A stretch of 64,000 nt of DNA from an uncultured Eubacteriales bacterium (GCA_934476315.1 CAKSNQ010000002.1:20700-84699), one strand, 5' to 3'. Numbered from the stretch's first letter, positions 44,329-54,320 are shown. Program-made: numbers and translations. Notes: generated by a model not told the origin, from the letters alone.

Positions 44329-44383
44329 TGGAGTGTCGCGGAGAATTGCAATTTTTCCGAAAAAAGCGGATACTGTCGCGGCG

Positions 44384-45004
44384 TCAGGTATTTTTGATGA
44401 CGATGTGGGCGATGACGTCTGCGGCGTGCTCGCACAGGTCACAGCACTGCTCCAGATTATCGTAGATCGCCTTGTCGCAAAGCAGGGTCCGCGCGTCCGC
44501 CTCGCCCGAGAACAGTGCATGGACCGCCTCGATGTAGCAGGCGTCGGCTTCGCTTTCCGCCGTGTTGACCTCGATCAGCTCGCCACGCAGCTTTCCCGGT
44601 TTTTTGAAGTTATGCAGTTCCCCGCAGGCGGAAAGGAGTGCGCCCACGCAACGCTTGACCAGCGCGCACATGTCGAGCGCGTGCGGCGGGACGCGCTTGG
44701 CACAGAACATATAGAAATTGATGACCACCTCGTCGAGCGCGTCCGTAATGTCGTCCACGATCTGCACAAGCTGGAGAATATCCTCCCGGTCGATGGGCGT
44801 GATAAACTCCGCGAGCAGGCGCGTGAGAATATCGTGGTGCAGCTCGTCCGCCCGGTGCTCCAGGGCGTGCATCTGCTCGCAGTAGTCGCCGATGCTCTCC
44901 TGTGTCACGTTGCCGAGGATCTCCTCCAGGAGCGCGGCGGCGCGGACACAGTAGCCGACCTGCTCTTCCAGCATTTTGAAATAGTTGTTGTCTTTTCTTT
45001 CCAT
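44384..45004 (-). CDS. DUF47 (PhoU-like) phosphate transport accessory protein
   Basis: 206 aa, all helical, with PhoU-like acidic motifs (ALEHRADELHHDI, QLVQIVDDITDALDEV). DUF47 proteins are encoded next to Pit-type phosphate transporters and are thought to regulate them. Here it follows pit by 30 bp. AAAGAAAAG upstream of ATG. Confidence 0.9.
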   Translation of the reverse strand: MERKDNNYFKMLEEQVGYCVRAAALLEEILGNVTQESIGDYCEQMHALEHRADELHHDILTRLLAEFITPIDREDILQLVQIVDDITDALDEVVINFYMFCAKRVPPHALDMCALVKRCVGALLSACGELHNFKKPGKLRGELIEVNTAESEADACYIEAVHALFSGEADARTLLCDKAIYDNLEQCCDLCEHAADVIAHIVIKNT

Positions 45005-45034
45005 ATTCAGTCCTCCGAAATTTTTATCGTCGTT

Positions 45035-46084
45035 TTAGGCAAACAACGCAAGGAACAGCTTTGCCATCAGATAGCCGAGGATGCCGCACCCCGGAAATGT
45101 AAAGACCCACGTCAGAATCAGGTCCTTGACCACCGCCCAGTTGACGTTGCTCAGGCGTTTTGCCGCGCCAACGCCCATGATTGCCGTGGTTTTGGTATGC
45201 GTCGTGCTCACGGGAATGCCCGTGAGCGAGGAGAGCAGCAGGCACAGCGTCGCGGAAAAGTCGGCGGCAAAGCCTTGGTAGGGCTTGAGCTTGACCATGT
45301 CCATACCCACCGATTTGATAATACGGTAGCCGCCGATTGAGGTGCCCAGACCCATGACGGCAGAGCACAGAATCATCAGCCAAATGGGGACGGCAAAGCT
45401 GATCGTATGCGTCTGACCGCCCGACAGCGCGGCGCCCAGAAGGAAGACCGCCATGAATTTCTGCCCGTCCTGCGCGCCGTGCATGAACGCCATGGCGGCG
45501 CCTCCGACGACCTGCGAGCGCGAAAAAAAGATGTCGCACCGCATGCGGTTCCGGTGGCGGAACAGGAGCACGATCAGCTTGGAGGTGACAAAACCGATGG
45601 CAAAGCCGAGGAGCGTGGAGAGCACCAGCCCATAGAGCACCTTGCCCCACTCACCGCCGTTGATGCCGCCGAAGTTGCCGTGGATCGCCACCGCCGCACC
45701 GGAAAGTCCCGCGATGAGCGCGTGGCTCTCGCTGGTCGGGATGCCGAAGTACCACGCGGCGGTCGCCCAGATGACGATTGCCGCCATTGCCGCGCAGAGA
45801 GCGATGAGCGCCGCGTGCGCGTCCTCGCCGAAATCCACCATATTATATATGGTCATCGCGACCGAGGCGTTGAGCGAGGTCATGACCAGCACGCCGAGGA
45901 AGTTGAACACCGCCGCCATCAGGATAGCTTTCCGCACGCCGATGGCGCGGGTGGACACGCAGGTCGCGATGGCATTGGGCGCGTCCGTCCAGCCGTTGAC
46001 CAGGATGACGCCCAGTGTGAGCAGGGACGCCACGAGCAGCATCGGACTCTGGACGACCTGCCCCAAAAATTCTGTCATTGACAT
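45035..46084 (-). CDS. pit: Low-affinity inorganic phosphate transporter, PiT family
   Basis: 349 aa with about ten transmembrane helices. The duplicated PiT signature appears as NGWTDAPNAIAT near the N-terminus and AFMHGAQDGQKF in the second half. Ion-coupled phosphate uptake. Start ATG 46084 has AGAGGA 8 nt upstream. ATG at 46078 is an alternative. In an operon with pdxK and DUF47. Confidence 0.93.
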   Translation of the reverse strand: MSMTEFLGQVVQSPMLLVASLLTLGVILVNGWTDAPNAIATCVSTRAIGVRKAILMAAVFNFLGVLVMTSLNASVAMTIYNMVDFGEDAHAALIALCAAMAAIVIWATAAWYFGIPTSESHALIAGLSGAAVAIHGNFGGINGGEWGKVLYGLVLSTLLGFAIGFVTSKLIVLLFRHRNRMRCDIFFSRSQVVGGAAMAFMHGAQDGQKFMAVFLLGAALSGGQTHTISFAVPIWLMILCSAVMGLGTSIGGYRIIKSVGMDMVKLKPYQGFAADFSATLCLLLSSLTGIPVSTTHTKTTAIMGVGAAKRLSNVNWAVVKDLILTWVFTFPGCGILGYLMAKLFLALFA

Positions 46085-46100
46085 AAAAGATCCTCTTCTT

Positions 46101-46952
46101 TCAGATTTCGGTATCGGGGGACGCTGCGATCTCCCAAAGACGCCCCTCAAAACGCAGACCGTACCAGTGTTTATCCATCACGGGAACGGTATCTGCGATG
46201 CAGTGCGACACGAACGTTACCGCCCTGTGCGCCGCCCGCGCAAAGGGGACGCCGCGCGCCAGATTGCCGAACAGCGCCCCGGCGAGGACATCCCCCGTTC
46301 CGTGGAAATGACGGTCAACAAAAGGGGTGGACGCGGTAAAGGTCGCGCCCTTTGCGTCCATGCCGACCACGCCGATGGTCGCGTCGTCAAAGCGCACGCC
46401 CGTCAGCAAAATATTTTTCGCGCCCAGCGCATGCAGTGCCGCAAGGAGGCTCCCGGCGCGCGCCCGGTCGTATCGCTCCCCCGTATACGGAACCCCGGCA
46501 AGCAGGCACGCCTCCGTGAGGTTGGGTGTGATGTAATCCGCATCGCGGCACAGCGAACGCATGGCAGAGACATAGGTCTCGTCGTATATGGAATAGAGCT
46601 GTCCGTTGTCACCCATGACGGGGTCAATGAACCGCAGCGCGCCCGGCACCAGCACTTCTTCGCACGCACGCTCCAGAAGCTGTATCTGCTCGCGCGACCC
46701 GAAATATCCGGTGCACAGATAGTCAAACTGCACGCCGAGCGCGCGGAAGTGCGCAAGAATCTTCCCCATCTCCTCCGTCAGGTCCAGAAAGGTAAAGCCC
46801 CGGAACCCGCCGGTATGCGTGGACAGCAGTGCCGTCGGCAGAACGACCGTTTCCAGTCCCGCGGCGGAGAGCAGTGGCAACATCACCGTATTGGAGCACT
46901 GCCCGAGGCAGGAAATATCCTGCACAGACAAAATTTTCGCGGAATCCTCCAT
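46101..46952 (-). CDS. pdxK: Pyridoxal/pyridoxamine kinase
   Basis: 283 aa ribokinase-superfamily enzyme. N-terminal VQDISCLGQCSNTVMLPLL, ITPNLTEACLLAG, and the anion-hole motif FHGTGDVLAGAL with catalytic Asp. Phosphorylates vitamin B6 vitamers to PLP. PLP enzymes (cysK, iscS) lie in the same window. Only 16 bp from pit, so probably cotranscribed with it. Confidence 0.9.
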   Translation of the reverse strand: MEDSAKILSVQDISCLGQCSNTVMLPLLSAAGLETVVLPTALLSTHTGGFRGFTFLDLTEEMGKILAHFRALGVQFDYLCTGYFGSREQIQLLERACEEVLVPGALRFIDPVMGDNGQLYSIYDETYVSAMRSLCRDADYITPNLTEACLLAGVPYTGERYDRARAGSLLAALHALGAKNILLTGVRFDDATIGVVGMDAKGATFTASTPFVDRHFHGTGDVLAGALFGNLARGVPFARAAHRAVTFVSHCIADTVPVMDKHWYGLRFEGRLWEIAASPDTEI

Positions 46953-47142
46953 TTAGTCAAAGCTCCTTCACCTTCACCATTCTCGGGAATCATTGGCAAA
47001 TTTCAAGCAAAGCCAACTTTCACCTATTATAACATTACCATACAAAATCCCGTTTGTCAAGAGTAAAAAATGATTTTTTTTGACTTTTAAGTTGATTTTA
47101 GCTTGGTGCGCTACACTGTTCTCAGACAAGGAGGACACCACC

Positions 47143-47892
47143 ATGGCAAAAGCAACACAATACTGCTTCCGTCGGTACGAAATGAAATATTTTCTCACGC
47201 CGATGCAGTACCGCACCCTGACCGACGCGCTCTCGCCGCATATGCAACCCGATGAGTATGAATACAGCGCCATCGGCAACATTTATTATGACACCGAGGA
47301 CTGGTATCTCATACGCGCCTCGATCGAAAAACCCATCTACAAACAAAAGCTGCGACTCCGCGCGTACGGCATGCCGGGCAACGCCGACACCGTGTTCGCA
47401 GAGCTGAAAAAGAAATACGACGGCGTGGTCTACAAACGGCGGGTATCCCTCCCGGCGGGGCAGGCGAACACCCTGCTCCTCCCCGGCGCTCCCGCTCTGC
47501 CCGACGGACAGATTTCCCGTGAAATCCGCTACTTCTGCGGCTTGTACCGTCCCCGTCCGCGCGTGTTCATCGGCTACGACCGCCGCTCGCTGGTCGGACG
47601 GAACGCCCCCGATCTGCGCGTGACCTTTGACACCAATCTGCGCTATCGCACCGACGCGCTCGACCTGCGCGCGGGAGCGTACGGTTACCCGCTCCTCCCG
47701 GACGACCGCATCCTCATGGAGCTCAAAATCCCAGGCGTCTGCCCGCTCCGACTCGCCCGTCTGCTCTCTGAGCTGGAGATCCGCCCGACGTCTTTCTCCA
47801 AATTCGGCGCGTTCTACCGCGCCGTCGTCCACGGACAGGGCGAGCGCACTCTTCCCTATTCTGACATAAAGGAGGCACAAACCAGTGCTTAA
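47143..47892 (+). CDS. VTC-domain protein (polyphosphate polymerase family)
   Basis: 249 aa of the CYTH/triphosphate-tunnel-metalloenzyme group. N-terminal RRYEMKYFLTPMQY with the EMKY residues, the basic strands KQKLRLRAYG and KYDGVVYKRR, a Glu in MELKIPG, and the end SKFGAFYRAV. Related to the catalytic domain of the yeast polyphosphate synthase Vtc4. Bacterial role probably polyphosphate formation. ATG at 47143 behind AAGGAGG. Overlaps DUF4956 by 8 bp. Confidence 0.88.
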   Translation: MAKATQYCFRRYEMKYFLTPMQYRTLTDALSPHMQPDEYEYSAIGNIYYDTEDWYLIRASIEKPIYKQKLRLRAYGMPGNADTVFAELKKKYDGVVYKRRVSLPAGQANTLLLPGAPALPDGQISREIRYFCGLYRPRPRVFIGYDRRSLVGRNAPDLRVTFDTNLRYRTDALDLRAGAYGYPLLPDDRILMELKIPGVCPLRLARLLSELEIRPTSFSKFGAFYRAVVHGQGERTLPYSDIKEAQTSA

Positions 47893-48547
47893 TTCCATTC
47901 TCGGCACAGAGACCACTCTGTCTGCCTTTCTGATCTGCACCGCTGTCTCGCTTGTGCTCGGCGTCGCCGCAGCTCTGCTCCACATGTACAAAAACCGCAC
48001 CTCTCCCTCGTTTGCGGTCACGCTCGCCATTCTCCCCGCCATCGTGCAGATCATTATTTTCCTGGTGAACGGCAACATCGGCGCGGGTGTGGCAGTCGCG
48101 GGCGCCTTCAGTCTGATACGGTTCCGCTCCGCCCCCGGAAACGCCCGGGAGATCGGCTCCATCTTTATCTGCATGGCGATCGGTCTTGCCACCGGCATGG
48201 GATACGTCGCGCTCGCCGCGCTGTTCTTCGTTATTGTCGCCGCCGTCCAGTTCCTGCTCGCGGCTTTGCACTTCGGCAGCCGGGAGGAGTGCGAGCGCAT
48301 GCTGAAGATCACCATCCCGGAGGACATGGACTACGACGGGCTGTTTGACGATCTCTTCGCGCGCTACTGCCGCGAAGCCGTGCTGGAAAAGGTCCGGACA
48401 TCCAACATGGGCACGCTCTACGAGCTTCACTACCGCGTGACCCTGCGCGACGACGGCGTTCCCAAGGCGTTTCTGGACGACATCCGCTGTCGCAACGGCA
48501 ATCTGAACGTCATCTGCGCCAAGCGCGACGTCGAACAGGCGCTCTGA
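47885..48547 (+). CDS. DUF4956 membrane protein
   Basis: 220 aa, GTG start with AAAGGAGG upstream. Four hydrophobic helices (about 14-34, 43-61, 64-80 and 94-128) hold the conserved GAFSLIRFRSAPG loop. A soluble C-terminal domain follows. Nearly always paired with a VTC-domain gene in bacteria, so it probably forms the membrane part of a polyphosphate-making or -exporting complex. Confidence 0.88.
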   Translation: MLNSILGTETTLSAFLICTAVSLVLGVAAALLHMYKNRTSPSFAVTLAILPAIVQIIIFLVNGNIGAGVAVAGAFSLIRFRSAPGNAREIGSIFICMAIGLATGMGYVALAALFFVIVAAVQFLLAALHFGSREECERMLKITIPEDMDYDGLFDDLFARYCREAVLEKVRTSNMGTLYELHYRVTLRDDGVPKAFLDDIRCRNGNLNVICAKRDVEQAL

Positions 48548-48563
48548 CGCACGTCGCCCCTCC

Positions 48564-48606
48564 CTCCCCCACGCTCGCTCCGGCGGGTGCGGGGGACCTT
48601 TTTTAT
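48564..48606 (+). terminator. Terminator of the VTC-DUF4956 operon
   Basis: TCCCCC...GGGGGA hairpin followed by CCTTTTTTATT. Confidence 0.7.
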
Positions 48607-48676
48607 TCTCCACTCCAGACGAAAAGCACATTTTTCCGAGACGTGAATATTTTTCAAAAAAATTTTGAAAAAGGGG

Positions 48677-48704
48677 TTGCTTTTTGTGAAATCTATGGTA
48701 TAGT
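48677..48704 (+). promoter_or_regulatory. Promoter of the ABC exporter operon
   Basis: TTGCTT (48677-48682), 16-bp spacer, TATAGT (48699-48704), 160 bp before the first ABC gene. The long leader has no obvious riboswitch. Confidence 0.55.
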
Positions 48705-48864
48705 ATTGGGGAACACGACGCTTTTTGTCGTATTCTGTCCGTTATGCAAAGGAAAGAAAGCTTTCTTTCCCGGGGCGGAGCGCGCTCCCCCCGCATCATT
48801 CCGAATAAGCCTCTTCGTTCCTTTGCCCACCTTTGGGGAAAAAGAAAGGAAGTGACCGAATCGT

Positions 48865-51288
48865 ATGTTACCACTCGACACCCTGCCGGACCCTGTATGC
48901 ACCGCCCTGCGGGAGCGTGGCATCCACCCGGAGGATCTGACCGTCGCTGTACGGTTGGATCTGAACACCGATGGCAATTTCGGAGAAACATGGATTATTT
49001 TGGACAGCGCAGGCAAGCGCCTCATCCGCGTCTGCGGCGCCGATCCGAACATTGATATATACAACGCAACCGTTCTGAACGAACCCTACACCGACGATTT
49101 CACCACGACGACCCGTCTGCTCGCGCGCCTCTACCCCGAGGGCACCCCACCGATGCCGCGTCGGGACGACTTTGAGGCGGAGGCGGACTGGCACGCGGCG
49201 CTGACCGATTATCGCCGTGGCGGGGAAACCATCGTCATTGCACAGACGACCAACGCCTGCAAGCGCAAGCTGACTGCCTTTGTCAACATCTGGGAACGTG
49301 TCATGGACGGTCAGGTTGTCGGGGAGGACGACCCCATCTTCGAGCAGTTCAACGCCCGCTGTCCCAAGTGCGGCACGATCTACCCCGATCAGAACCGCCG
49401 TATCTGCGAGCACTGCATGAAGAAAAAAGGAACGTTCCGCCGCATGATCGGGTATTTCCGCGATTTCCGGCTGTCCCTTTTCACGGTCATCGCCTGCATG
49501 ACGCTCTCGGCGCTGATCGCGCTGATCTCGCCCATGCTCAACGGTCAGGTCATCTTCGACCAGGTCATCACCCAGCCGACCTATGCCTACACGGGCGAGG
49601 ACGGGGTGACGGTCAACCTCACGGAGGAGGAGCTGAGCGAACGCGGGCTGACGATCGCAGACACCGAGCGGCAGGTCACGGGTAAGTTCCACGAAATCCG
49701 GTACATTTACGTTTCCGTGGGCGTTCTGCTCGCTCTGGCGCTGGTCTCGCTCGGCGCGAGCATCGTGCAGAACCGCGCCAACGCCTACATGTCCACGCAC
49801 GTCACGACCAACATGAAGAACGACCTTTTCCGCGCCATGCAGAAGATGTCCCTGTCCTTCTTCAACAAGAACAGCACCGGCGGACTCATCAACCGCGTCA
49901 ACTACGACGCCGCGCGCGTGCGCTCGTTCTACATCGACGGCGTGCCCAACCTGTTCATCAACGTTCTGGAGTTCATCGGCGTCACCATCTTCCTCTTTTC
50001 GATCAACTGGAAGCTGACGCTCATCGTCTTTATCCCCGTGCCGCTGATCGTGTGCATCTTCAAGTTCATGTTGCCGCGGCTGTGGCGCTCGTTCAACCGT
50101 CAATGGCGGCGCTCCCACTCACTCAACGTCATGCTGGGAGACTCGCTGGGCGGCATCCGCGTCGTCAAGGCGTTCGCAAAGGAGACCGACGAGACGCACC
50201 GCTTTTATCGGTACGCCACCGGGCTGTATCAGGCAAATCTGAAGAGCAACCTGATCGCTCTGAGCATCTTCCCCGTCATCGGTCTACTGATCGGTATCTC
50301 CTCGCAGGCAATCTGGGGATTCGGCGGCTTTGAGGTCATGAACCGCACAATGACCTACGGTCAGCTCATCGCCTACCTCAGCTACACCACCATGATTTTC
50401 GCCCCGCTCAACTTCTTCACCCAGTTCACCAACATCATGACTGACACGCTCAACAGCGCGGTCCGCATGTTTGAAACGCTCGACCAGGTTCCCGAGATCA
50501 CCGACGCGCCGGACGCGGTCACGCTCCCGACGCTCCGGGGGCACATCAAATTTGAAAATGTGTGCTTTCACTACAACCCCAACCGCCCCATTCTCAAGAA
50601 CGTTTCCTTTGAGATTCATCCGGGCGACCACGTGGGCATCGTCGGGCACACCGGCTCGGGAAAGAGCACCGTCGCCAACCTCATCACCCGCATGTACGAT
50701 TGCGTGAGCGGCACCATTGAGATCGACGAGCACCCCATCAAAAACATCAGCATCGCGTCGCTTCGCCGCAACATCGCGGTGGTCTCGCAGGAAATTTTCC
50801 TGTTCGGCGGCACCATTGCGGACAACATCCGCTATGCCCGCCCCGACGCCACGCCCGAGGAGGTCGTCGCCGCCGCCCGCGCCGCCAACGCGCATGATTT
50901 CATCATGAATCTGCCCGAGGGGTATGAGACCATGGTCGGCATCGGCAACCGCTCGCTGTCGGGTGGCGAACGCCAGCGCATTTCAATCGCGCGGGCGCTG
51001 CTCCTCTCGCCCTCCATTCTGATTCTGGACGAGGCGACCGCGGCGATGGACACCGAAACCGAGCGGCAGATCAGTGAGGCAATCGAAAAGCTCATTGTCG
51101 GGCGTACGACCATTTCCATTGCGCACCGTCTTTCCACGCTCAAGGACTGCAATTATCTGATGGCGATCGAAAACGGCGAGGTCGCCGAGATCGGCACCGC
51201 CGAGCAGCTCATGGAAAAGAAGGGCTGTTACTACAAGCTCTACACCCTGCAAAACGAGCAGATGCAACAGGTCATGCAGGGGCTTTGA
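48865..51288 (+). CDS. ABC exporter half-transporter 1 with N-terminal zinc ribbon
   Basis: 807 aa. An N-terminal domain of about 165 residues of unknown type is followed by a zinc ribbon (Cys166, 169, 181, 184), a six-helix type I exporter domain (about 200-520), and a nucleotide-binding domain. That domain has Walker A GHTGSGKST, signature LSGGERQRIS, Walker B ILILDEAT and the switch His in IAHRLST. An extracytoplasmic insert of about 50 residues lies between helices 1 and 2. Works with the second ABC gene and the DUF1854 protein. Substrate unknown. Confidence 0.9.
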   Translation: MLPLDTLPDPVCTALRERGIHPEDLTVAVRLDLNTDGNFGETWIILDSAGKRLIRVCGADPNIDIYNATVLNEPYTDDFTTTTRLLARLYPEGTPPMPRRDDFEAEADWHAALTDYRRGGETIVIAQTTNACKRKLTAFVNIWERVMDGQVVGEDDPIFEQFNARCPKCGTIYPDQNRRICEHCMKKKGTFRRMIGYFRDFRLSLFTVIACMTLSALIALISPMLNGQVIFDQVITQPTYAYTGEDGVTVNLTEEELSERGLTIADTERQVTGKFHEIRYIYVSVGVLLALALVSLGASIVQNRANAYMSTHVTTNMKNDLFRAMQKMSLSFFNKNSTGGLINRVNYDAARVRSFYIDGVPNLFINVLEFIGVTIFLFSINWKLTLIVFIPVPLIVCIFKFMLPRLWRSFNRQWRRSHSLNVMLGDSLGGIRVVKAFAKETDETHRFYRYATGLYQANLKSNLIALSIFPVIGLLIGISSQAIWGFGGFEVMNRTMTYGQLIAYLSYTTMIFAPLNFFTQFTNIMTDTLNSAVRMFETLDQVPEITDAPDAVTLPTLRGHIKFENVCFHYNPNRPILKNVSFEIHPGDHVGIVGHTGSGKSTVANLITRMYDCVSGTIEIDEHPIKNISIASLRRNIAVVSQEIFLFGGTIADNIRYARPDATPEEVVAAARAANAHDFIMNLPEGYETMVGIGNRSLSGGERQRISIARALLLSPSILILDEATAAMDTETERQISEAIEKLIVGRTTISIAHRLSTLKDCNYLMAIENGEVAEIGTAEQLMEKKGCYYKLYTLQNEQMQQVMQGL

Positions 51289-51359
51289 CGCACAACATGT
51301 ACGCCGCCGCGCGCACACGCCATGGCGGAGAAAGGTTGCTTTCGCCCCCCGCGAAAGCT

Positions 51360-51971
51360 ATGGTTACAGATATGGCTTCCATTCAGAATAAAGATGAAAA
51401 TCAGAAACAAGCGCTCCGGAAAAAGGAGGACGACGAGCTTCTCTTTGACACGCGGGTCTCCGTTCCGCTGACGCCGCAGAACGCGACATTCGGGCGCAGT
51501 GAGGGTGGGCTGATCTGCCTGACTCTCAAAAATTCCGACAGCGAGACCGAATCGTTCGAGCGCGTCATTCCCGTCCGCGCCTTTCCCATCACCGAGCCGG
51601 AGGAGTACATTTCCATCAAGGAACCGGACACCAAGGACAAGGGCAAGGGCAAGGAGATCGGCTTCATCCGTCGCATGAGCGACTTTGATGAGGCGACGCA
51701 GGCGCTGCTACGCGAGGAGCTGAGCCGCCGCTACTTTACCCCCGTAATCCAACGTATTCTGTCCGTCAAGGAAAAATTCGGCTACTATTACTGGACCGCC
51801 GAAACCAGCGCAGGCAAGGTCGGCTTTGTCATGACCAACGTCTCCTCCAACATCCGGACGCTGGAGGACGGTCGTGTCTTCATGCACGACATCGACGGCA
51901 ACTGCTTTGAGATCCCCGATCCCGACAAGCTGGACAAAGCCAGCTTCCGGAAAATCGAGATCTACATGTAA
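51360..51971 (+). CDS. DUF1854 protein, ABC exporter partner
   Basis: 203 aa, soluble, with the DUF1854 core (IGFIRRMSDFDEATQALLREELSRRYFTPVIQRI, KVGFVMTNVSSNIR). DUF1854 genes are found with pairs of such ABC exporters, in some bacteria next to cyanophycin genes. None are seen here. Start uncertain: ATG 51360 or 51372, neither with a strong ribosome-binding site. A hairpin GCTTTCGC/GCGAAAGC lies directly before 51360 and may limit its translation. Confidence 0.85.
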   Translation: MVTDMASIQNKDENQKQALRKKEDDELLFDTRVSVPLTPQNATFGRSEGGLICLTLKNSDSETESFERVIPVRAFPITEPEEYISIKEPDTKDKGKGKEIGFIRRMSDFDEATQALLREELSRRYFTPVIQRILSVKEKFGYYYWTAETSAGKVGFVMTNVSSNIRTLEDGRVFMHDIDGNCFEIPDPDKLDKASFRKIEIYM

Positions 51972-51987
51972 ATGTGGAGGTATCCGC

Positions 51988-54243
51988 ATGAAACTGATGT
52001 ACGATCTCCCCGCCGGGGACGAGGCGGCGCTGGTCGCCGTCCTGGAAGCCGGGGAAAAGCGAATGTACTGCGTCCCGTACGATTTCGAAAACGAAAAGCG
52101 CGTCAGCGGCTTTATGGTCATTACCGACCGGAGCGTTTTCCGGATTCTGAACGGTGAGATTCTGGCGCACTGGCACATGCGCGAGATGAGCGACTTTTCC
52201 GTTGAGACCTTTTACGGTGCGTGCGGATTCTTCGCCAAGGTCCGCGGCGCCTCCACGCTTCTGTGCCTGTTCATCTCCGGGCGTAACCTGCCGCGCTACT
52301 CCGTGCTGGTCACGGCGTGTGACGAGCTGTGCGGCGGCAAGGCACGCATCCTCACCAGCAACGAGCCGGAACGCTTCTGCCCCAAGTGCGGCAGACCGTT
52401 CGTCGCACACACCAAGATCTGCCCGTTCTGTCAGAGTAAAAAGGAAATTTACAAAAAGCTGTGGGGCATGACCCGCGGGCTCCGACTGATGATGCTCTTC
52501 CCGCTCCTCGCGGCGATGATTTCGGTCGCGTTTCGCTTCATCGTCCCGGTCGTTCAGAAAATCGCCATCAACTACTACATCTTCCCGCCCGAGCATGTCC
52601 GGCCCAGCGCGATCATCACCTTCCTGCGGGACCACATCGGCGAGCGGAATCTGCAATTTCTCGTCATCGTCCTGGCGATCATCACGATGGACCTCGTTCA
52701 CCGCGCCGTCGGCGTCGTGCAGTCCCGGCTCGCCGCTGTCTCCGGTAACCGCTTTACCCGCATGATGCGCGCGCTGCTGTTCGAGAAGATTCAGGCGCTG
52801 TCCATGTCCTCCATTCAGAATAAGTCCACCGGCGACCTGATGTCCCGGATCAACAACGACGTTGCGGTCGTGCAGAATTTTGTCACCAATCTTCTCCCGA
52901 CTTACTTCGCTCAGGCGTTTTCCTTTGTCCTGGCACTCGTTCTTCTGATCTGGCTCTCGCCCCTCATGTGCCTGTTCATCTTCATCCCCGTGCCGCTGGC
53001 GATGTTCCTCGTGCTTCGCTTCCGCAGCACCATGCAACGCCGGAACATCCGTGCGTGGATTTTGGGTCAGCGCACCTCGCGCGGACTTCAGGACGTGCTC
53101 AACGGCATCCGCGTCGTCAAGGCGTACGGCAACGAGCAGAAGGCGATCGACGACTTTGAACGCGACACCGGCAACCAGGCACGGCAGGATGAATCCAACG
53201 CCAAGCTGTTCGACACGGTATTCCCGCTGATCGGTTTTCTGCTTCATTTCGGAAACTACCTGATCTGCCTGTACGGAAACATCTGGATTTTCCGGGGTAC
53301 GCTCGACATGGGTACACTCAACCAGTTCAACGCCTACGCCGGCATCGCCTACGAGCCGCTTTTGCAGATTACCTCCATCCCGCGTAACATTTCAACCTTT
53401 ATTACCTCGCTCTCCAAGGTGCTTGAAATTCTGGAAGAGCAGCCCGAGGTCAGCGATATTGCCCTGCCCATTGACATCCGCATTGAGGGAGACGTGGACA
53501 TCAACCACGTCACGTTCGGCTACGACAGCTACAACCCCGTGCTCAAGGACGTGGACGTCCACATCCGCCACGGTGAGATGATCGGCGTTGTTGGGCACTC
53601 CGGCTGCGGAAAGACCACGCTGATCAACCTCCTGATGCGACTGTACGACGTGACAGAAGGCTCCATTGTCATCGACCACGTGAACATCAAGGACATCTCG
53701 CAAAACGCCCTGCGCTCACAGATCGGCGTGGTGCTCCAGGAGACGCATCTGTTCTCCGGCTCGGTGCGCGACAACATCCGCTACGCCAAGCCGTACGCCA
53801 CCAACGAGGAGGTCATCGCCGCGGCGCGCATGGCGAACGCGCATGACTTCATCATGTCGCTCCCCGAGGGCTACAACACCATCGTGGGCGAAAAGGGCTT
53901 CTCGCTGTCGGGCGGCGAGCGTCAGCGTATTGCCATCGCCCGCGCGCTCATCCATAACCCGCACATCCTCATTCTGGACGAGGCAACCGCGGCTCTGGAC
54001 ACCGAGACGGAAAAGCTTATTCAGGACGCGATCTCCAAAGTCACCGAGGGGCGCACGACCTTTGCAATCGCGCACCGCCTCTCCACTCTGCGGGGCGCGG
54101 ACAAATTGCTGGTTCTCGACCACGGACGCGTCGCCGAATTCGGTACCCACGCCGAGCTTCTGGAAAAGCGCGGGATTTACTACAAGCTGGTCATGGCACA
54201 GCACCGCGCCACGCTCGCAAGGGCGGCAGGCGTGGAGGTGTGA
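51988..54243 (+). CDS. ABC exporter half-transporter 2 with zinc ribbon
   Basis: 751 aa. An N-terminal PH-like domain (about 1-125) is followed by a zinc ribbon (Cys131, 134, 145, 148), a type I exporter transmembrane domain, and a nucleotide-binding domain with GHSGCGKTT, LSGGERQRIA, ILILDEATAALD and IAHRLST. Starts at ATG 51988 behind GGAGG. Probably forms a heterodimer with the first ABC protein, because both share the zinc-ribbon layout and flank the DUF1854 gene. Confidence 0.9.
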   Translation: MKLMYDLPAGDEAALVAVLEAGEKRMYCVPYDFENEKRVSGFMVITDRSVFRILNGEILAHWHMREMSDFSVETFYGACGFFAKVRGASTLLCLFISGRNLPRYSVLVTACDELCGGKARILTSNEPERFCPKCGRPFVAHTKICPFCQSKKEIYKKLWGMTRGLRLMMLFPLLAAMISVAFRFIVPVVQKIAINYYIFPPEHVRPSAIITFLRDHIGERNLQFLVIVLAIITMDLVHRAVGVVQSRLAAVSGNRFTRMMRALLFEKIQALSMSSIQNKSTGDLMSRINNDVAVVQNFVTNLLPTYFAQAFSFVLALVLLIWLSPLMCLFIFIPVPLAMFLVLRFRSTMQRRNIRAWILGQRTSRGLQDVLNGIRVVKAYGNEQKAIDDFERDTGNQARQDESNAKLFDTVFPLIGFLLHFGNYLICLYGNIWIFRGTLDMGTLNQFNAYAGIAYEPLLQITSIPRNISTFITSLSKVLEILEEQPEVSDIALPIDIRIEGDVDINHVTFGYDSYNPVLKDVDVHIRHGEMIGVVGHSGCGKTTLINLLMRLYDVTEGSIVIDHVNIKDISQNALRSQIGVVLQETHLFSGSVRDNIRYAKPYATNEEVIAAARMANAHDFIMSLPEGYNTIVGEKGFSLSGGERQRIAIARALIHNPHILILDEATAALDTETEKLIQDAISKVTEGRTTFAIAHRLSTLRGADKLLVLDHGRVAEFGTHAELLEKRGIYYKLVMAQHRATLARAAGVEV

Positions 54244-54257
54244 CCCTGCCAGATCAC

Positions 54258-54320
54258 TGTTAAAAAACTCAATGTTTTGAGGCAAGCGAGGTATCGCCTG
54301 AGCGCGACACCACGCTTGCC
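54258..54320. repeat. Partial copy of the dispersed hairpin with an inserted stem
   Basis: Starts CTGTTAAAAAACTC like the hairpin at 31166 and closes with GACAGCCC. In between is a separate GAGGCAAGCG / CGCTTGCCTC stem. Confidence 0.6.

Noticed and set aside
47040..47110. Promoter of the VTC operon
   Set aside because: TTGACT and TTGATT occur but no -10 at an acceptable distance could be assigned.
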